64,000 nt of DNA, from positions 124,001-188,000 of the forward strand of contig JAQUPZ010000002.1 of NCBI GenBank assembly GCA_028716365.1, in the 5' to 3' direction. Below the pieces are notes generated by a model. It saw nothing but the letters and a program-made list of their open reading frames with translations, made no database searches and was not told where the DNA came from. The stretch is from Kiritimatiellia bacterium. Lineage in GTDB: Bacteria > Verrucomicrobiota > Kiritimatiellia > UBA8416 > YA12-FULL-48-11. The translations under genes and the position numbers were made by a program. This document shows, piece by piece, positions 23,523 through 30,994 of the stretch (the first letter of the stretch is position 1; every line of letters starts with the position of its first letter).

Positions 23523-24992
23523 TCATTTCGGGATGCACTCACCTATTTTACAGGCTTTTTTGATTTGCTCTTTCGAAAGTGCCATCTTGTCTGCAAGGGC
23601 TTTATGAATCGTGATCATCTCCCCAGTTTCCAGCGGGTTCGCTTCGACCCACTTCTTCAGATTTTCAGGTGTGGTAAAGAATCCCTGATGGAAACATCCG
23701 GCCGAAACCCGCTTGCCATCAGGTTTCGTACGCTGTCCAAACCAGGCCACTGCCGTATCCGGATCCAACGATGCCACACTGCCGCTGAGAATCTTTATGA
23801 TAACTTTTTCCCCTGTCAATCGGTCCTTCTCATGTATTTCAATACTTTGACCAGTACGCGCAGCCACTCCCAGGGCACAATGTGAACAACAACCCCATAT
23901 CTTCGCATCATCTTCAGTAACTTCTGGAGCCTTAGTAACTCCCGAAGCATCAGTAACCTCTGGAGCCTCTACTGATTCTTGCGAACAACAACCTGCGAGC
24001 TTCCCTTCAAGCGTAATTTTCGCGGCATCTTCATAATAAACAGCGCGATCGCAAAATCCACACTTGTTCGCCAATTCCTTCTTTTGAAGTTCAGCCAGGT
24101 CCAATATATTCCCTCCACTTGACTGACGTTCTTTCTCCGCAGCTTCTTTACCTGCAAATGCTTTTATTGTGGGTCGTCCTGCCTTCGCATCTATGCCATA
24201 CACATAGACCGCATCACTGATCGGGACAAGATTGCCAGTGGCCCAATCGGTCACCGATACCTTCTTCTCGAACCCTGTCTTGTTCTCTGTCAGGCATGAG
24301 TACATGACAAAGTAGTGGTGCATACCGCACAACCGTACGTCGCCCTTTGCGGTCTTTACAACAACCTTCGTCTTCCCGTTTAAATCACCGTCGCACATGA
24401 AACAGATGGTATCTTTAGCGCGGGTGTCCTTTTGTGCGGGTTCCCACCGGCTGAACGACGGCGTTTCCTTAACACCAAGATCGACCCCAAGCTCTTTCCA
24501 CTTTGCCAGGATATCTTCCCTGGAAAAGAACCCCTCATGGCGGAACAATTCCTTGCCAGTCGCATCATAAAATATCTGTGTAGGGATAAGATTGATTTTA
24601 TATTTATCCCCGGCACCCGGATTTTCCCATACGTCAATAAACTGCACGTCCATTTTCCCGGCATAAGTTTTCTTGAGCTCTTTCAGAATCGGAGCCATCA
24701 ATTTGCAGGGAATACACTTCGTCGCACCCAGGTCCACCAGGCGCGGTATTTTCTCTGTCTGCTCTGTCCCCAGAACATCCGTTTTTTTCGCACCGTAGTC
24801 AGCCAACGAAGGTACTATCAAATCAGCAGGTTTTGAGCTCGATACCTTTTGGCGGGCATTCTTGACAATAAATACCCCAACAACGGCCACAATCAGTATT
24901 ATCCAAATCCATTTGCCTGGCCCGTTACAACAACTACCGCCACCACAACTGCAGGCAGGACGTTCATTCTTGTTATCTTTTTCGTCCGTCAT
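23523..24992 (-). CDS. membrane fusion protein: thioredoxin + NosL-like + MerB-like (organomercurial lyase) domains
   Basis: 489 residues from ATG 24992 (AAAGGAG nine bases upstream; ATG 25001 is too close to it). In order: a Cys-rich N-terminus (Cys14, 16, 21, 22); a transmembrane helix 28-43; a thioredoxin domain about 82-172 with TKCIPCKLMAP (Cys93, Cys96) and cis-Pro137; and a NosL-like domain about 193-302 with CFMC (197/200), CGMHH (222-226), Cys233 and a GGNILDL end. A short Cys segment follows (311/314, 335/336). The C-terminal domain about 361-472 follows MerB: CSHCALG (Cys372 at the Cys96 position), AGCFHQGFF (Cys433 at Cys159) and ITIHKALADK. MerB Asp99 is replaced by Gly375, so C-Hg cleavage is uncertain. 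The MerB match is from memory of the family. Confidence 0.75.
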   Translation of the reverse strand: MTDEKDNKNERPACSCGGGSCCNGPGKWIWIILIVAVVGVFIVKNARQKVSSSKPADLIVPSLADYGAKKTDVLGTEQTEKIPRLVDLGATKCIPCKLMAPILKELKKTYAGKMDVQFIDVWENPGAGDKYKINLIPTQIFYDATGKELFRHEGFFSREDILAKWKELGVDLGVKETPSFSRWEPAQKDTRAKDTICFMCDGDLNGKTKVVVKTAKGDVRLCGMHHYFVMYSCLTENKTGFEKKVSVTDWATGNLVPISDAVYVYGIDAKAGRPTIKAFAGKEAAEKERQSSGGNILDLAELQKKELANKCGFCDRAVYYEDAAKITLEGKLAGCCSQESVEAPEVTDASGVTKAPEVTEDDAKIWGCCSHCALGVAARTGQSIEIHEKDRLTGEKVIIKILSGSVASLDPDTAVAWFGQRTKPDGKRVSAGCFHQGFFTTPENLKKWVEANPLETGEMITIHKALADKMALSKEQIKKACKIGECIPK

Positions 24993-25018
24993 GGCATCCA
25001 TCTCCTTTCATTATTCCT

Positions 25019-25396
25019 TTAACAAACCAGTTTTGGGACTCCAGCCGCAGTCACTTTGACTATCGCTTCCGGTACAGGCGGCGTTTTCCCCTTCTCCATT
25101 CCCAGATCAGCAAGCTGCAGGTGTTCGAATTTCTTGAATCCAGCCTCTTCCAGTGTCTTCTTAACGCAATTCAAAGGACAACCGTCAATCGCAAGGATCT
25201 TCGCGGCACTTCTGGTCGTTTCCATGATCCCGGATACGCGGCCGCCTATTCCGGCAAGGCAGAACATTTTCCCGGCCCCGTCTTTCGCAAGTTTCCGCGC
25301 AGCCTGATCGGCAATTGCCCCCACATCAGCCGCTCCTGAACATGCAAAAATCAATTTCGGAGCAGTACCACATGCACATGCTTTGTTCTCACTCAT
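25019..25396 (-). CDS. DGC-domain (putative zinc-binding) protein
   Basis: 125 residues. The N-terminus adds ACACG (Cys7, Cys9) before the DGC domain, which has FACSGAADVG (Cys19), Cys46, and AIDGCPLNCVKK (Cys73, Cys77). It is the first gene after arsR, 49 bases on, and the shortest of the three DGC proteins. Function unknown; metal or persulfide binding is inferred from the cysteines. Confidence 0.85.
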   Translation of the reverse strand: MSENKACACGTAPKLIFACSGAADVGAIADQAARKLAKDGAGKMFCLAGIGGRVSGIMETTRSAAKILAIDGCPLNCVKKTLEEAGFKKFEHLQLADLGMEKGKTPPVPEAIVKVTAAGVPKLVC

Positions 25397-25445
25397 TTTT
25401 GGACTCCTTTTTACACCAATAATTTCTTTAACTCTCTGTCCGTAA

Positions 25446-25763
25446 TCATACCGCCTTCAGGTTTGTATCCCTTATTTTCGCCTCCGCCCTGACAACTTCT
25501 ACAGCGCATTCAAACGCCTTCAGAATGCAAGGTGTCTGAAGATGGTAGAAAACCTTCATCCCGTTCCGCCTGTCGCTCACAATTCCCGCTTTTTTCAGCA
25601 TTGCCAGATGCCGGGAGATGTTCGACTGGTCGATATCCGCCAGTTCATTCAGTTCACATACACACCGGTCCCCATCGGTCAGAGCATTAACAAGCAAGAC
25701 GCGCACAGGATGAGCCAGCGCCTTCAGAATATCCGCTCGAACTTTTGCCTGTTCATATTTCAT
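25446..25763 (-). CDS. arsR: ArsR/SmtB-family metal(loid)-responsive repressor
   Basis: 105 residues, winged helix-turn-helix. The recognition region reads QSNISRHLAMLKKAG (46-60). The first helix of the DNA-binding unit carries GDRCVCELNEL, with Cys34 and Cys36 in the CxC that binds As(III)/Sb(III) in classic ArsR (ELCVCDL). Cys79 and Cys86 near the C-terminus could add ligands. Binding of the thiophilic ion would release the operator. It heads the operon, and its own promoter contains a matching dyad (separate entry), so it should repress itself and all downstream genes including hgcAB. The mRNA is predicted to be leaderless. Confidence 0.93.
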   Translation of the reverse strand: MKYEQAKVRADILKALAHPVRVLLVNALTDGDRCVCELNELADIDQSNISRHLAMLKKAGIVSDRRNGMKVFYHLQTPCILKAFECAVEVVRAEAKIRDTNLKAV

Positions 25764-25769
25764 TTAAGT

Positions 25770-25798
25770 ACTATATGCGCATAAGCGCATAAGGTCAA
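25770..25798 (-). promoter_or_regulatory. arsR operon promoter with operator in the spacer; predicted leaderless start
   Basis: Minus strand: TTGACC (25798-25793), a spacer of exactly 17 bases, and TATAGT (25775-25770). The predicted +1 is the A of the arsR ATG at 25763, so there is no room for a ribosome site. The dyad TATGCGC-N4-GCGCATA (25774-25791) fills the spacer and touches the -10, where a bound ArsR dimer would block polymerase. Confidence 0.8.
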
Positions 25799-25907
25799 TA
25801 ACAAAATAAGCTTTTCCCCGTAATGTATTCCATGTCATTATTTGCTTTTCTTTGGCGTAATATTCCATTACTCCAGCATTCCATCGTATATGTCTGGAGG
25901 GTTCCTG

Positions 25908-27566
25908 ATGAAGATTGTTATTATTGGCGGTGTCGCAGGCGGTGCATCTGCAGCGGCACGCGCACGACGGCTTGATGAGAAAGCGGAAATAATTGTCCTC
26001 GAACGCGGTAAACATGTGTCGTTTGCCAACTGCGGGTTGCCATACCACATCGGAGGAATAATTGAAGACAGGGATGACCTTATTTTACAAACCCCGCACA
26101 GCCTCAAGGCTTCGCTCAATCTCGATGTCAGGGTTGGTCATGAAGTAACGGGCATAGACAGAACTAAACATACCGTAACTGTCAAGGAACTTGAAACAGG
26201 TCGTTCTTATATTGAACCCTACGAGAAACTTGTGTTGTGTCCGGGTGCAAGCCCGATAACACCGCCCCTGCCGGGAATCGATCATCCATCAATTCTGGTT
26301 CTTCGGAACATTGATGACATGGATAAAATCAAGGCAAAGATAGATGCCGGGGTAACAAGCGCCGTGGTAATCGGCGGCGGCTATATCGGCATTGAAATGG
26401 CTGAGAACCTCAGTGGACGCGGACTGGAAGTTGAACTGGTCGAAATGGTTGACCAGCTTATTCCACCTCTCGATCGCGAAATGGCACGCGAGCTGGAAAA
26501 TCACGTAACCGCTCATGGTATCAGACTTCATCTCGGAACAGCCGCAACGGCATTTCGAGATATATCAGGTAAACTTTCAGTTGAACTCAAGAACGGGGAA
26601 CTCCTCAAGACAGACCTTGCGATTCTGTGTGTTGGAGTACGACCGGAAACACAGCTCGCCAAACAGGCCGGTCTCAAAATCGGTTCATGCGGCGGAATTA
26701 AGGTCAACAGCCAGATGCAAACTTCAGATCCTGACATTTATGCGGCAGGAGATGCCGTTGAAGTTGTCGATACAATAACAGGTTTACCTGCATTAATTCC
26801 GCTTGCTGGACCTGCGAACCGGCAGGGCCGGATCGTTGCTGATAACCTGATGGGTATTGCCAGCAAATACACGTCAACCCAGGGCACAGCTATTGTTAAG
26901 GTCTTCGACATGACCGCAGGAATGACTGGCGCAACAGAAAAAACTTTAAAACGAACCGGCATAAAATTCTGCAAGATTTATATTCATCCATCCAGCCATG
27001 CCGGTTACTACCCGGGTGCAACGCCAATGCATATCAAGCTCCTGTTTGATCCCGACAATGGGTTAGTACTTGGTGCCCAGATAACCGGTTTTGATGGTGT
27101 TGATAAACGTCTCGATGTTTTCGCGATTGCGATTCGGGCTGGCATGACAGTATATGATCTCAAGGACCTTGAACTTGCTTATGCCCCACCCTACGGATCT
27201 GCCAAAGACCCTGTAAACATGGCCGGATTCGTTGCCGAAAACCTTCTCAAGGGTAATGTCGAATTCTGGTATGCCGAAGATTATCCCGGTAAAACCAAAG
27301 ATGGATTGATCATTGATGTACGCGGTCCACAGGAGTTTGAATCGTGGCACATACCAGGAGCCGCCAATATGCCACTTGGAAAATTACGTAAACAACTTAC
27401 AGAATTATCTAAAGCGAAATCCATATATCTTTACTGTAAGGTGGGTTTCCGCAGTTACCTTGCCTACAGGATTCTCAAGCAAAATGGGTTCAAAAGCGTT
27501 GCTACCCTTGCCGGTGGTTCAATGACATTCTTTTGTTATCACAATACCAAAATAAATAAACTCTGA
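25908..27566 (+). CDS. CoA-disulfide reductase / NADH oxidase-like flavoprotein with C-terminal rhodanese domain
   Basis: 552 residues from ATG 25908 (GGAGG at 25896-25900). It has the FAD motif IIGGVAGGASAA, the redox Cys in SFANCGLPYH, the NAD(P) motif VIGGGYIGIEMAE, the FAD motif IYAAGDAVEV and a dimerisation domain to about residue 455. The last 95 residues are a rhodanese domain with active loop CKVGFR. CoADR-rhodanese fusions reduce CoA disulfide, CoA persulfide or polysulfide. It is transcribed divergently from arsR with 144 bases between the start codons; the arsR operator might also affect it. It supports the thiol-redox theme of the neighbourhood. Confidence 0.93.
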   Translation: MKIVIIGGVAGGASAAARARRLDEKAEIIVLERGKHVSFANCGLPYHIGGIIEDRDDLILQTPHSLKASLNLDVRVGHEVTGIDRTKHTVTVKELETGRSYIEPYEKLVLCPGASPITPPLPGIDHPSILVLRNIDDMDKIKAKIDAGVTSAVVIGGGYIGIEMAENLSGRGLEVELVEMVDQLIPPLDREMARELENHVTAHGIRLHLGTAATAFRDISGKLSVELKNGELLKTDLAILCVGVRPETQLAKQAGLKIGSCGGIKVNSQMQTSDPDIYAAGDAVEVVDTITGLPALIPLAGPANRQGRIVADNLMGIASKYTSTQGTAIVKVFDMTAGMTGATEKTLKRTGIKFCKIYIHPSSHAGYYPGATPMHIKLLFDPDNGLVLGAQITGFDGVDKRLDVFAIAIRAGMTVYDLKDLELAYAPPYGSAKDPVNMAGFVAENLLKGNVEFWYAEDYPGKTKDGLIIDVRGPQEFESWHIPGAANMPLGKLRKQLTELSKAKSIYLYCKVGFRSYLAYRILKQNGFKSVATLAGGSMTFFCYHNTKINKL

Positions 27567-27673
27567 CGGATTCAGAATTTCAGCAAGATTCTCGTAATTT
27601 GGGCTTGATCGAAGAAGTCATAACAAAGTAATATTCCGGTGATTAGTAAAGCATTAGCCAATGGAGGATAGAC

Positions 27674-27970
27674 ATGAAGAAAGTTCTGATCGCGTGTTTT
27701 GTCGTAGCGCTTATTCTTACGCTTAATCCGGTAACATCCGAAGCCAAGACAAGTACTCAACCAGGCGGATTGCCGGCTTTCGTAGTAGGATGCTGCTGGG
27801 GATTAAGGGAAGGTACTGAGTGGAATGAAGGCGCGGGAATGCACTGGCGCGAATGGGTCAGAATCGTTCCCTTCGTTGGCGCCGTAATCGCAGTATGGGA
27901 TGGTGTTGAATGTTACCAGGGCATAAAAGCCCATGATTGGGCCAAACAAAACGGCGCAGACTGGTATTGA
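27674..27970 (+). CDS. small secreted protein, first of a tandem paralogous pair
   Basis: 98 residues with a signal peptide (MKKVLIACFVVALILT...SEAK). The mature part is highly ordered: GGLPAFVVGCCWGLREGTEWNEG, HWREW, WDGVEC and a closing DW plus WY. Three cysteines and many tryptophans are conserved with the next gene. GGAGG-like sequence precedes the ATG. I do not recognise the family. The gene group that follows suggests a role in envelope assembly or a small membrane-associated structural protein. Confidence 0.75.
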   Translation: MKKVLIACFVVALILTLNPVTSEAKTSTQPGGLPAFVVGCCWGLREGTEWNEGAGMHWREWVRIVPFVGAVIAVWDGVECYQGIKAHDWAKQNGADWY

Positions 27971-27992
27971 TTTTTAATTACGGAGGAAATTA

Positions 27993-28289
27993 ATGAAGAA
28001 AGTAATTATTACAGTGCTTCTTGCAGGCGCTCTACTGTCACTTTTGCCCATGCAGTCGGATGCAAAAGTAAGCCGTGAACCAGGCGGAATACCTGCATTT
28101 TTAATCGGCTGCTGTTGGGGCCTCCGGGAAGGTACAGAATGGAACGAAGGCGCAGATATGCACTGGCGCGAATGGTGTCGTATAATTCCCTATGTCAATA
28201 TTGTGATATGCATATGGGACGGGGTTGAATGTGCCCAGGGCATCACAGCCCATGACTGGGCCAAGAAGAATGGAGCAAATTGGTATTGA
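27993..28289 (+). CDS. small secreted protein, second of the tandem pair
   Basis: 98 residues, the same length and layout as its neighbour 22 bases upstream; a GGAGG site precedes the ATG. Signal peptide to about residue 25, then GGIPAFLIGCCWGLREGTEW and a WDGVECAQG segment. Differences cluster in the signal peptide and in the hydrophobic patch (IIPYVNIVICIW against VRIVPFVGAVIAVW). Most of the mature part is identical, so the pair arose by duplication and is under constraint. Function unknown. Confidence 0.75.
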   Translation: MKKVIITVLLAGALLSLLPMQSDAKVSREPGGIPAFLIGCCWGLREGTEWNEGADMHWREWCRIIPYVNIVICIWDGVECAQGITAHDWAKKNGANWY

Positions 28290-29166
28290 TCGTGTGATCA
28301 ATTTAACTTTTTTTCCGAAATTCAGAGGAAAGGTTTCGCTTGCGGTAAGTGGAACCTTTCTTTTTTTATTGATTCTTGTATTCCCTCTGAAATGCACGGG
28401 AGAAACCTGCCCGGAATCCCTTGCAGTTGACCTGTTCGCCGAAGGCAATTTCGGCGTCTGTATTCAGGAATGCTCGCGGCTCATTGCAGAAGATAAAGGA
28501 AATGAAACGGTACTTCTTTTACAGGCTGTTGCAAAAATGCGTTCCGGCAAGGATAATAAAGTCGAACTGAAGAATATTACAGAATCACCACATTATTCAC
28601 CTGCGACGGCAAACATGGCCCGTTACGAACTGGCGCGCGCTCATTGGAAATCAGGAAACATTAGAAATGCACTTGAACAATTCAAGAAACTCTTTGAGTC
28701 TTCAGATCAGGGCCCTTTATTTTTACGCGCAGGTTGTTCAATCAATCTTCTCATAAAACAATATCCGGAACTTGCCGAACATGTCTGTGATATTAAAAAT
28801 CAGCTGGACACATGTTCATCACTGTGGTCCGGGAAAATAATAGACGAATGCAGAATATCACCTGCAGGTAAAAAGGAATCGATTGCCGGCACACCGGTAC
28901 AATGGATGATATCCTTTTACCGTAGTCAGATAAGTCCTGCCCTGGGCCGGCGATGCTCTCTGCAACCTTCATGTTCTGAATATGGCATGCAATCCTTGAA
29001 GAAACACGGCCTTCTCGGTTTAGCAATGATTGGTGACAGGACCGTACGTGAACCGGATGTTGTGGCAAATAAACCATCACCAGTAAGAATCGGAAACCGC
29101 TGGTGTTATAAAGACACTGTTGAGGAACACGACTGGTGGATGACACCAGGCAGAAATCGAAAATAA
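28273..29166 (+). CDS. TPR-like protein with C-terminal YidD (membrane insertion efficiency factor) domain
   Basis: About 297 residues from ATG 28273, which overlaps the preceding gene by 17 bases; a GTG near 28294 is an alternative. An N-terminal hydrophobic segment (about 24-42) precedes helical repeats of TPR type (about 50-190). The last 90 residues carry the YidD/DUF37 pattern: FYRSQISPALGRRCSLQPSCSEYG, read here in two halves, then HGLLGLAMIGDRTVREPD. Free-standing YidD helps YidC insert proteins; fusion to a presumably exported TPR region is unusual. Seven bases before the next gene, so co-transcribed. Confidence 0.7.
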   Translation, partial: EQIGIDRVINLTFFPKFRGKVSLAVSGTFLFLLILVFPLKCTGETCPESLAVDLFAEGNFGVCIQECSRLIAEDKGNETVLLLQAVAKMRSGKDNKVELKNITESPHYSPATANMARYELARAHWKSGNIRNALEQFKKLFESSDQGPLFLRAGCSINLLIKQYPELAEHVCDIKNQLDTCSSLWSGKIIDECRISPAGKKESIAGTPVQWMISFYRSQISPALGRRCSLQPSCSEYGMQSLKKHGLLGLAMIGDRTVREPDVVANKPSPVRIGNRWCYKDTVEEHDWWMTPGRNRK

Positions 29167-29172
29167 CAGCTG

Positions 29173-30072
29173 ATGAATATCGACAAACACAGATTTGGAT
29201 CATTATTAACCCTTCTGTTTTTCATTACTTGCGCCATTTGCACGGGTTCATCCGTTACAGACGGGACCAGCCAGCTGGCGAGGGAACTGGCTTCAGAAGG
29301 AAAACACGAATCTGCGGCAATCGAGTACAGGAGACTGGCACTGCTTGAAGAACAACAGAATCGACGTGCCGGCTATTACTGGGCATCTGCTTATGAATAT
29401 CTGAAGGCGACAAAATATGATCTTGTACAGAAGATGCTCGACCGTGCGGAGGACAATTCATCAGATATTATCACTGAATCACTTCTGATTCGTGCCGAGG
29501 CATCGATTGGCGCAGATAAATTAACAGAAGCAGAGTTCTATTTGAAAAGTATCATTGAAGACATGGAACAGACAAAGAAATCTCCTTCAAAAATCAAAAC
29601 AATTGCAGCAAAAAAAATGGCAGGAGTATTGATTGCGAAGGGAAATACCGGTGAAGCCAGAAAAGCACTGAGCCAATCCCCTGTTCCATGCCCTGAATCA
29701 ATCAGGGCCGTTGCAAGTTATGAAAAGGGGCGTAATCGAAATCCAAAAGTTGGCGGGATTCTTGGGCTTATACCCGGCCTGGGATATATCTATTCAGGGG
29801 AATATGCAAATGCAATCAGGTCATTTATTCTGAACGGTATATTTATATATGCCATGGCAGATACTGCAGACAGGGAGGAATGGGGCGCGTTTACTGCCCT
29901 TACTTTCTTCGAGTTGACCTGGTATACCGGCAGTATATACGGGGGAATAGACGCCGCACACAGGTTCAACAAGAACCGCCTGAATTCCTGTATAGAAGCA
30001 ATAAACTGCAAATCAGCGTTTGCGCCAGACTTAAGCCAGTTACCTGTTATATCCTTGAAGTTTGAGTTCTGA
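29173..30072 (+). CDS. TPR-repeat protein with C-terminal membrane domain
   Basis: 299 residues. An N-terminal signal or lipoprotein-like segment (LLFFITCAICTGSS) leads into TPR-like helices to about residue 185. Next comes NPKVGGILGLIPGLGYIYSGEY, a Gly/Pro-rich re-entrant pattern also seen in DUF5683-type proteins. Two or three hydrophobic helices and a C-terminal VISLKFEF follow. It forms a group with the YidD-domain protein and the small secreted pair. No enzymatic motif; I infer an envelope-assembly or scaffolding role at low confidence. Confidence 0.65.
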   Translation: MNIDKHRFGSLLTLLFFITCAICTGSSVTDGTSQLARELASEGKHESAAIEYRRLALLEEQQNRRAGYYWASAYEYLKATKYDLVQKMLDRAEDNSSDIITESLLIRAEASIGADKLTEAEFYLKSIIEDMEQTKKSPSKIKTIAAKKMAGVLIAKGNTGEARKALSQSPVPCPESIRAVASYEKGRNRNPKVGGILGLIPGLGYIYSGEYANAIRSFILNGIFIYAMADTADREEWGAFTALTFFELTWYTGSIYGGIDAAHRFNKNRLNSCIEAINCKSAFAPDLSQLPVISLKFEF

Positions 30073-30152
30073 ACTTCTTCTACCAACATTGGGGGAAAAA
30101 GAGCAGACTTCTCATTTAAAAGCCTGGCCCTTGAAAGGCATTGAAAGAACAG

Positions 30153-30929
30153 ATGAAAATGAACTGTGATATTCTGTCGTCGAAAGGTTTATGGGGTGGC
30201 AGACTCCTTCACTTTGATTCTCTGTCATCCACAAACCTGTGGGCCATGGAAAATATCAAAACTCTGGGACATGGCGATGTCGTATGGGCATCCATGCAAA
30301 CAGAGGGAAAAGGACGATTCGGTCGCAAATGGATTTCGCCGAAAGATTTGAACCTCACTGTCTCTGTAATAATCAAACACGGAAAAGCCGGTGAACTATT
30401 CACCTCAACCATCACTCAGGTTGCAGCGATCACTATTGCAGAAACTCTAAGAGATGTATCATTACCAGCCATGGTAAAGTGGCCTAATGATGTTCTCGCA
30501 AATGGCAGAAAAACAGCAGGTATCCTTGCCGAACGTGACACAGAAACAGGAACCATCGTTCTGGGTATCGGATTGAATGTAAATATGACAATGGAAGACT
30601 TTGAAAACCAGAATCTTCTCCAGCCTGCAACATCAATCAAGGTGGAAACGGGGAATAATCATGTTGTCGGCGAGATTCTCAACACCTTGTTGATGCACCT
30701 CGATAAGCAGTTAAGTTTTACATCCAGCGAAGAATACGTTTTCCCCATGGATGAGTGGGACAAGATTGATTTCCTTAAAGGCAAAACCATCACCGTTTCA
30801 TCCGGCGAAGTACAAACAAGTGGACATTATGATGGCATGGATAAAGCCGGCAGACTCATAGTCACAGATCAGGCAGGGAAAAGACATGAATTCTGGAGTG
30901 GCGATGTATCGGTAAGAGCGAACAATTGA
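30153..30929 (+). CDS. birA: biotin--[acetyl-CoA carboxylase] ligase, monofunctional
   Basis: About 258 residues, taking ATG 30153 (a TTG at 30141 is possible). The ligase core is clear: a DSLSSTNLWA substrate loop, EGKGRFGRKW for biotinyl-AMP binding, KWPNDVLAN and the catalytic KTAGIL, and a C-terminal SH3-like domain. The N-terminal DNA-binding domain of E. coli BirA is absent, so this enzyme does not act as a repressor. It biotinylates carboxylase carrier proteins. It stands alone, ending against a shared terminator with pckG. Confidence 0.93.
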   Translation: MKMNCDILSSKGLWGGRLLHFDSLSSTNLWAMENIKTLGHGDVVWASMQTEGKGRFGRKWISPKDLNLTVSVIIKHGKAGELFTSTITQVAAITIAETLRDVSLPAMVKWPNDVLANGRKTAGILAERDTETGTIVLGIGLNVNMTMEDFENQNLLQPATSIKVETGNNHVVGEILNTLLMHLDKQLSFTSSEEYVFPMDEWDKIDFLKGKTITVSSGEVQTSGHYDGMDKAGRLIVTDQAGKRHEFWSGDVSVRANN

Positions 30930-30938
30930 CATAAAAGA

Positions 30939-30967
30939 GCGGCCCTTCGCCGAAAGCAAAGAGCCGC
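30939..30967 (-). terminator. hairpin terminator between birA and pckG
   Basis: Arms 30939-30950 and 30956-30967 pair over 12 bases around a five-base loop. Two positions are C/A mismatches on the + strand but G-U wobbles on the minus strand, where the hairpin is followed by TCTTTTAT. It therefore mainly ends the pckG transcript, with weaker use for birA. Confidence 0.65.
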
Positions 30968-30994
30968 CTTGTTTTACTCAGATCTTAATTTCTC

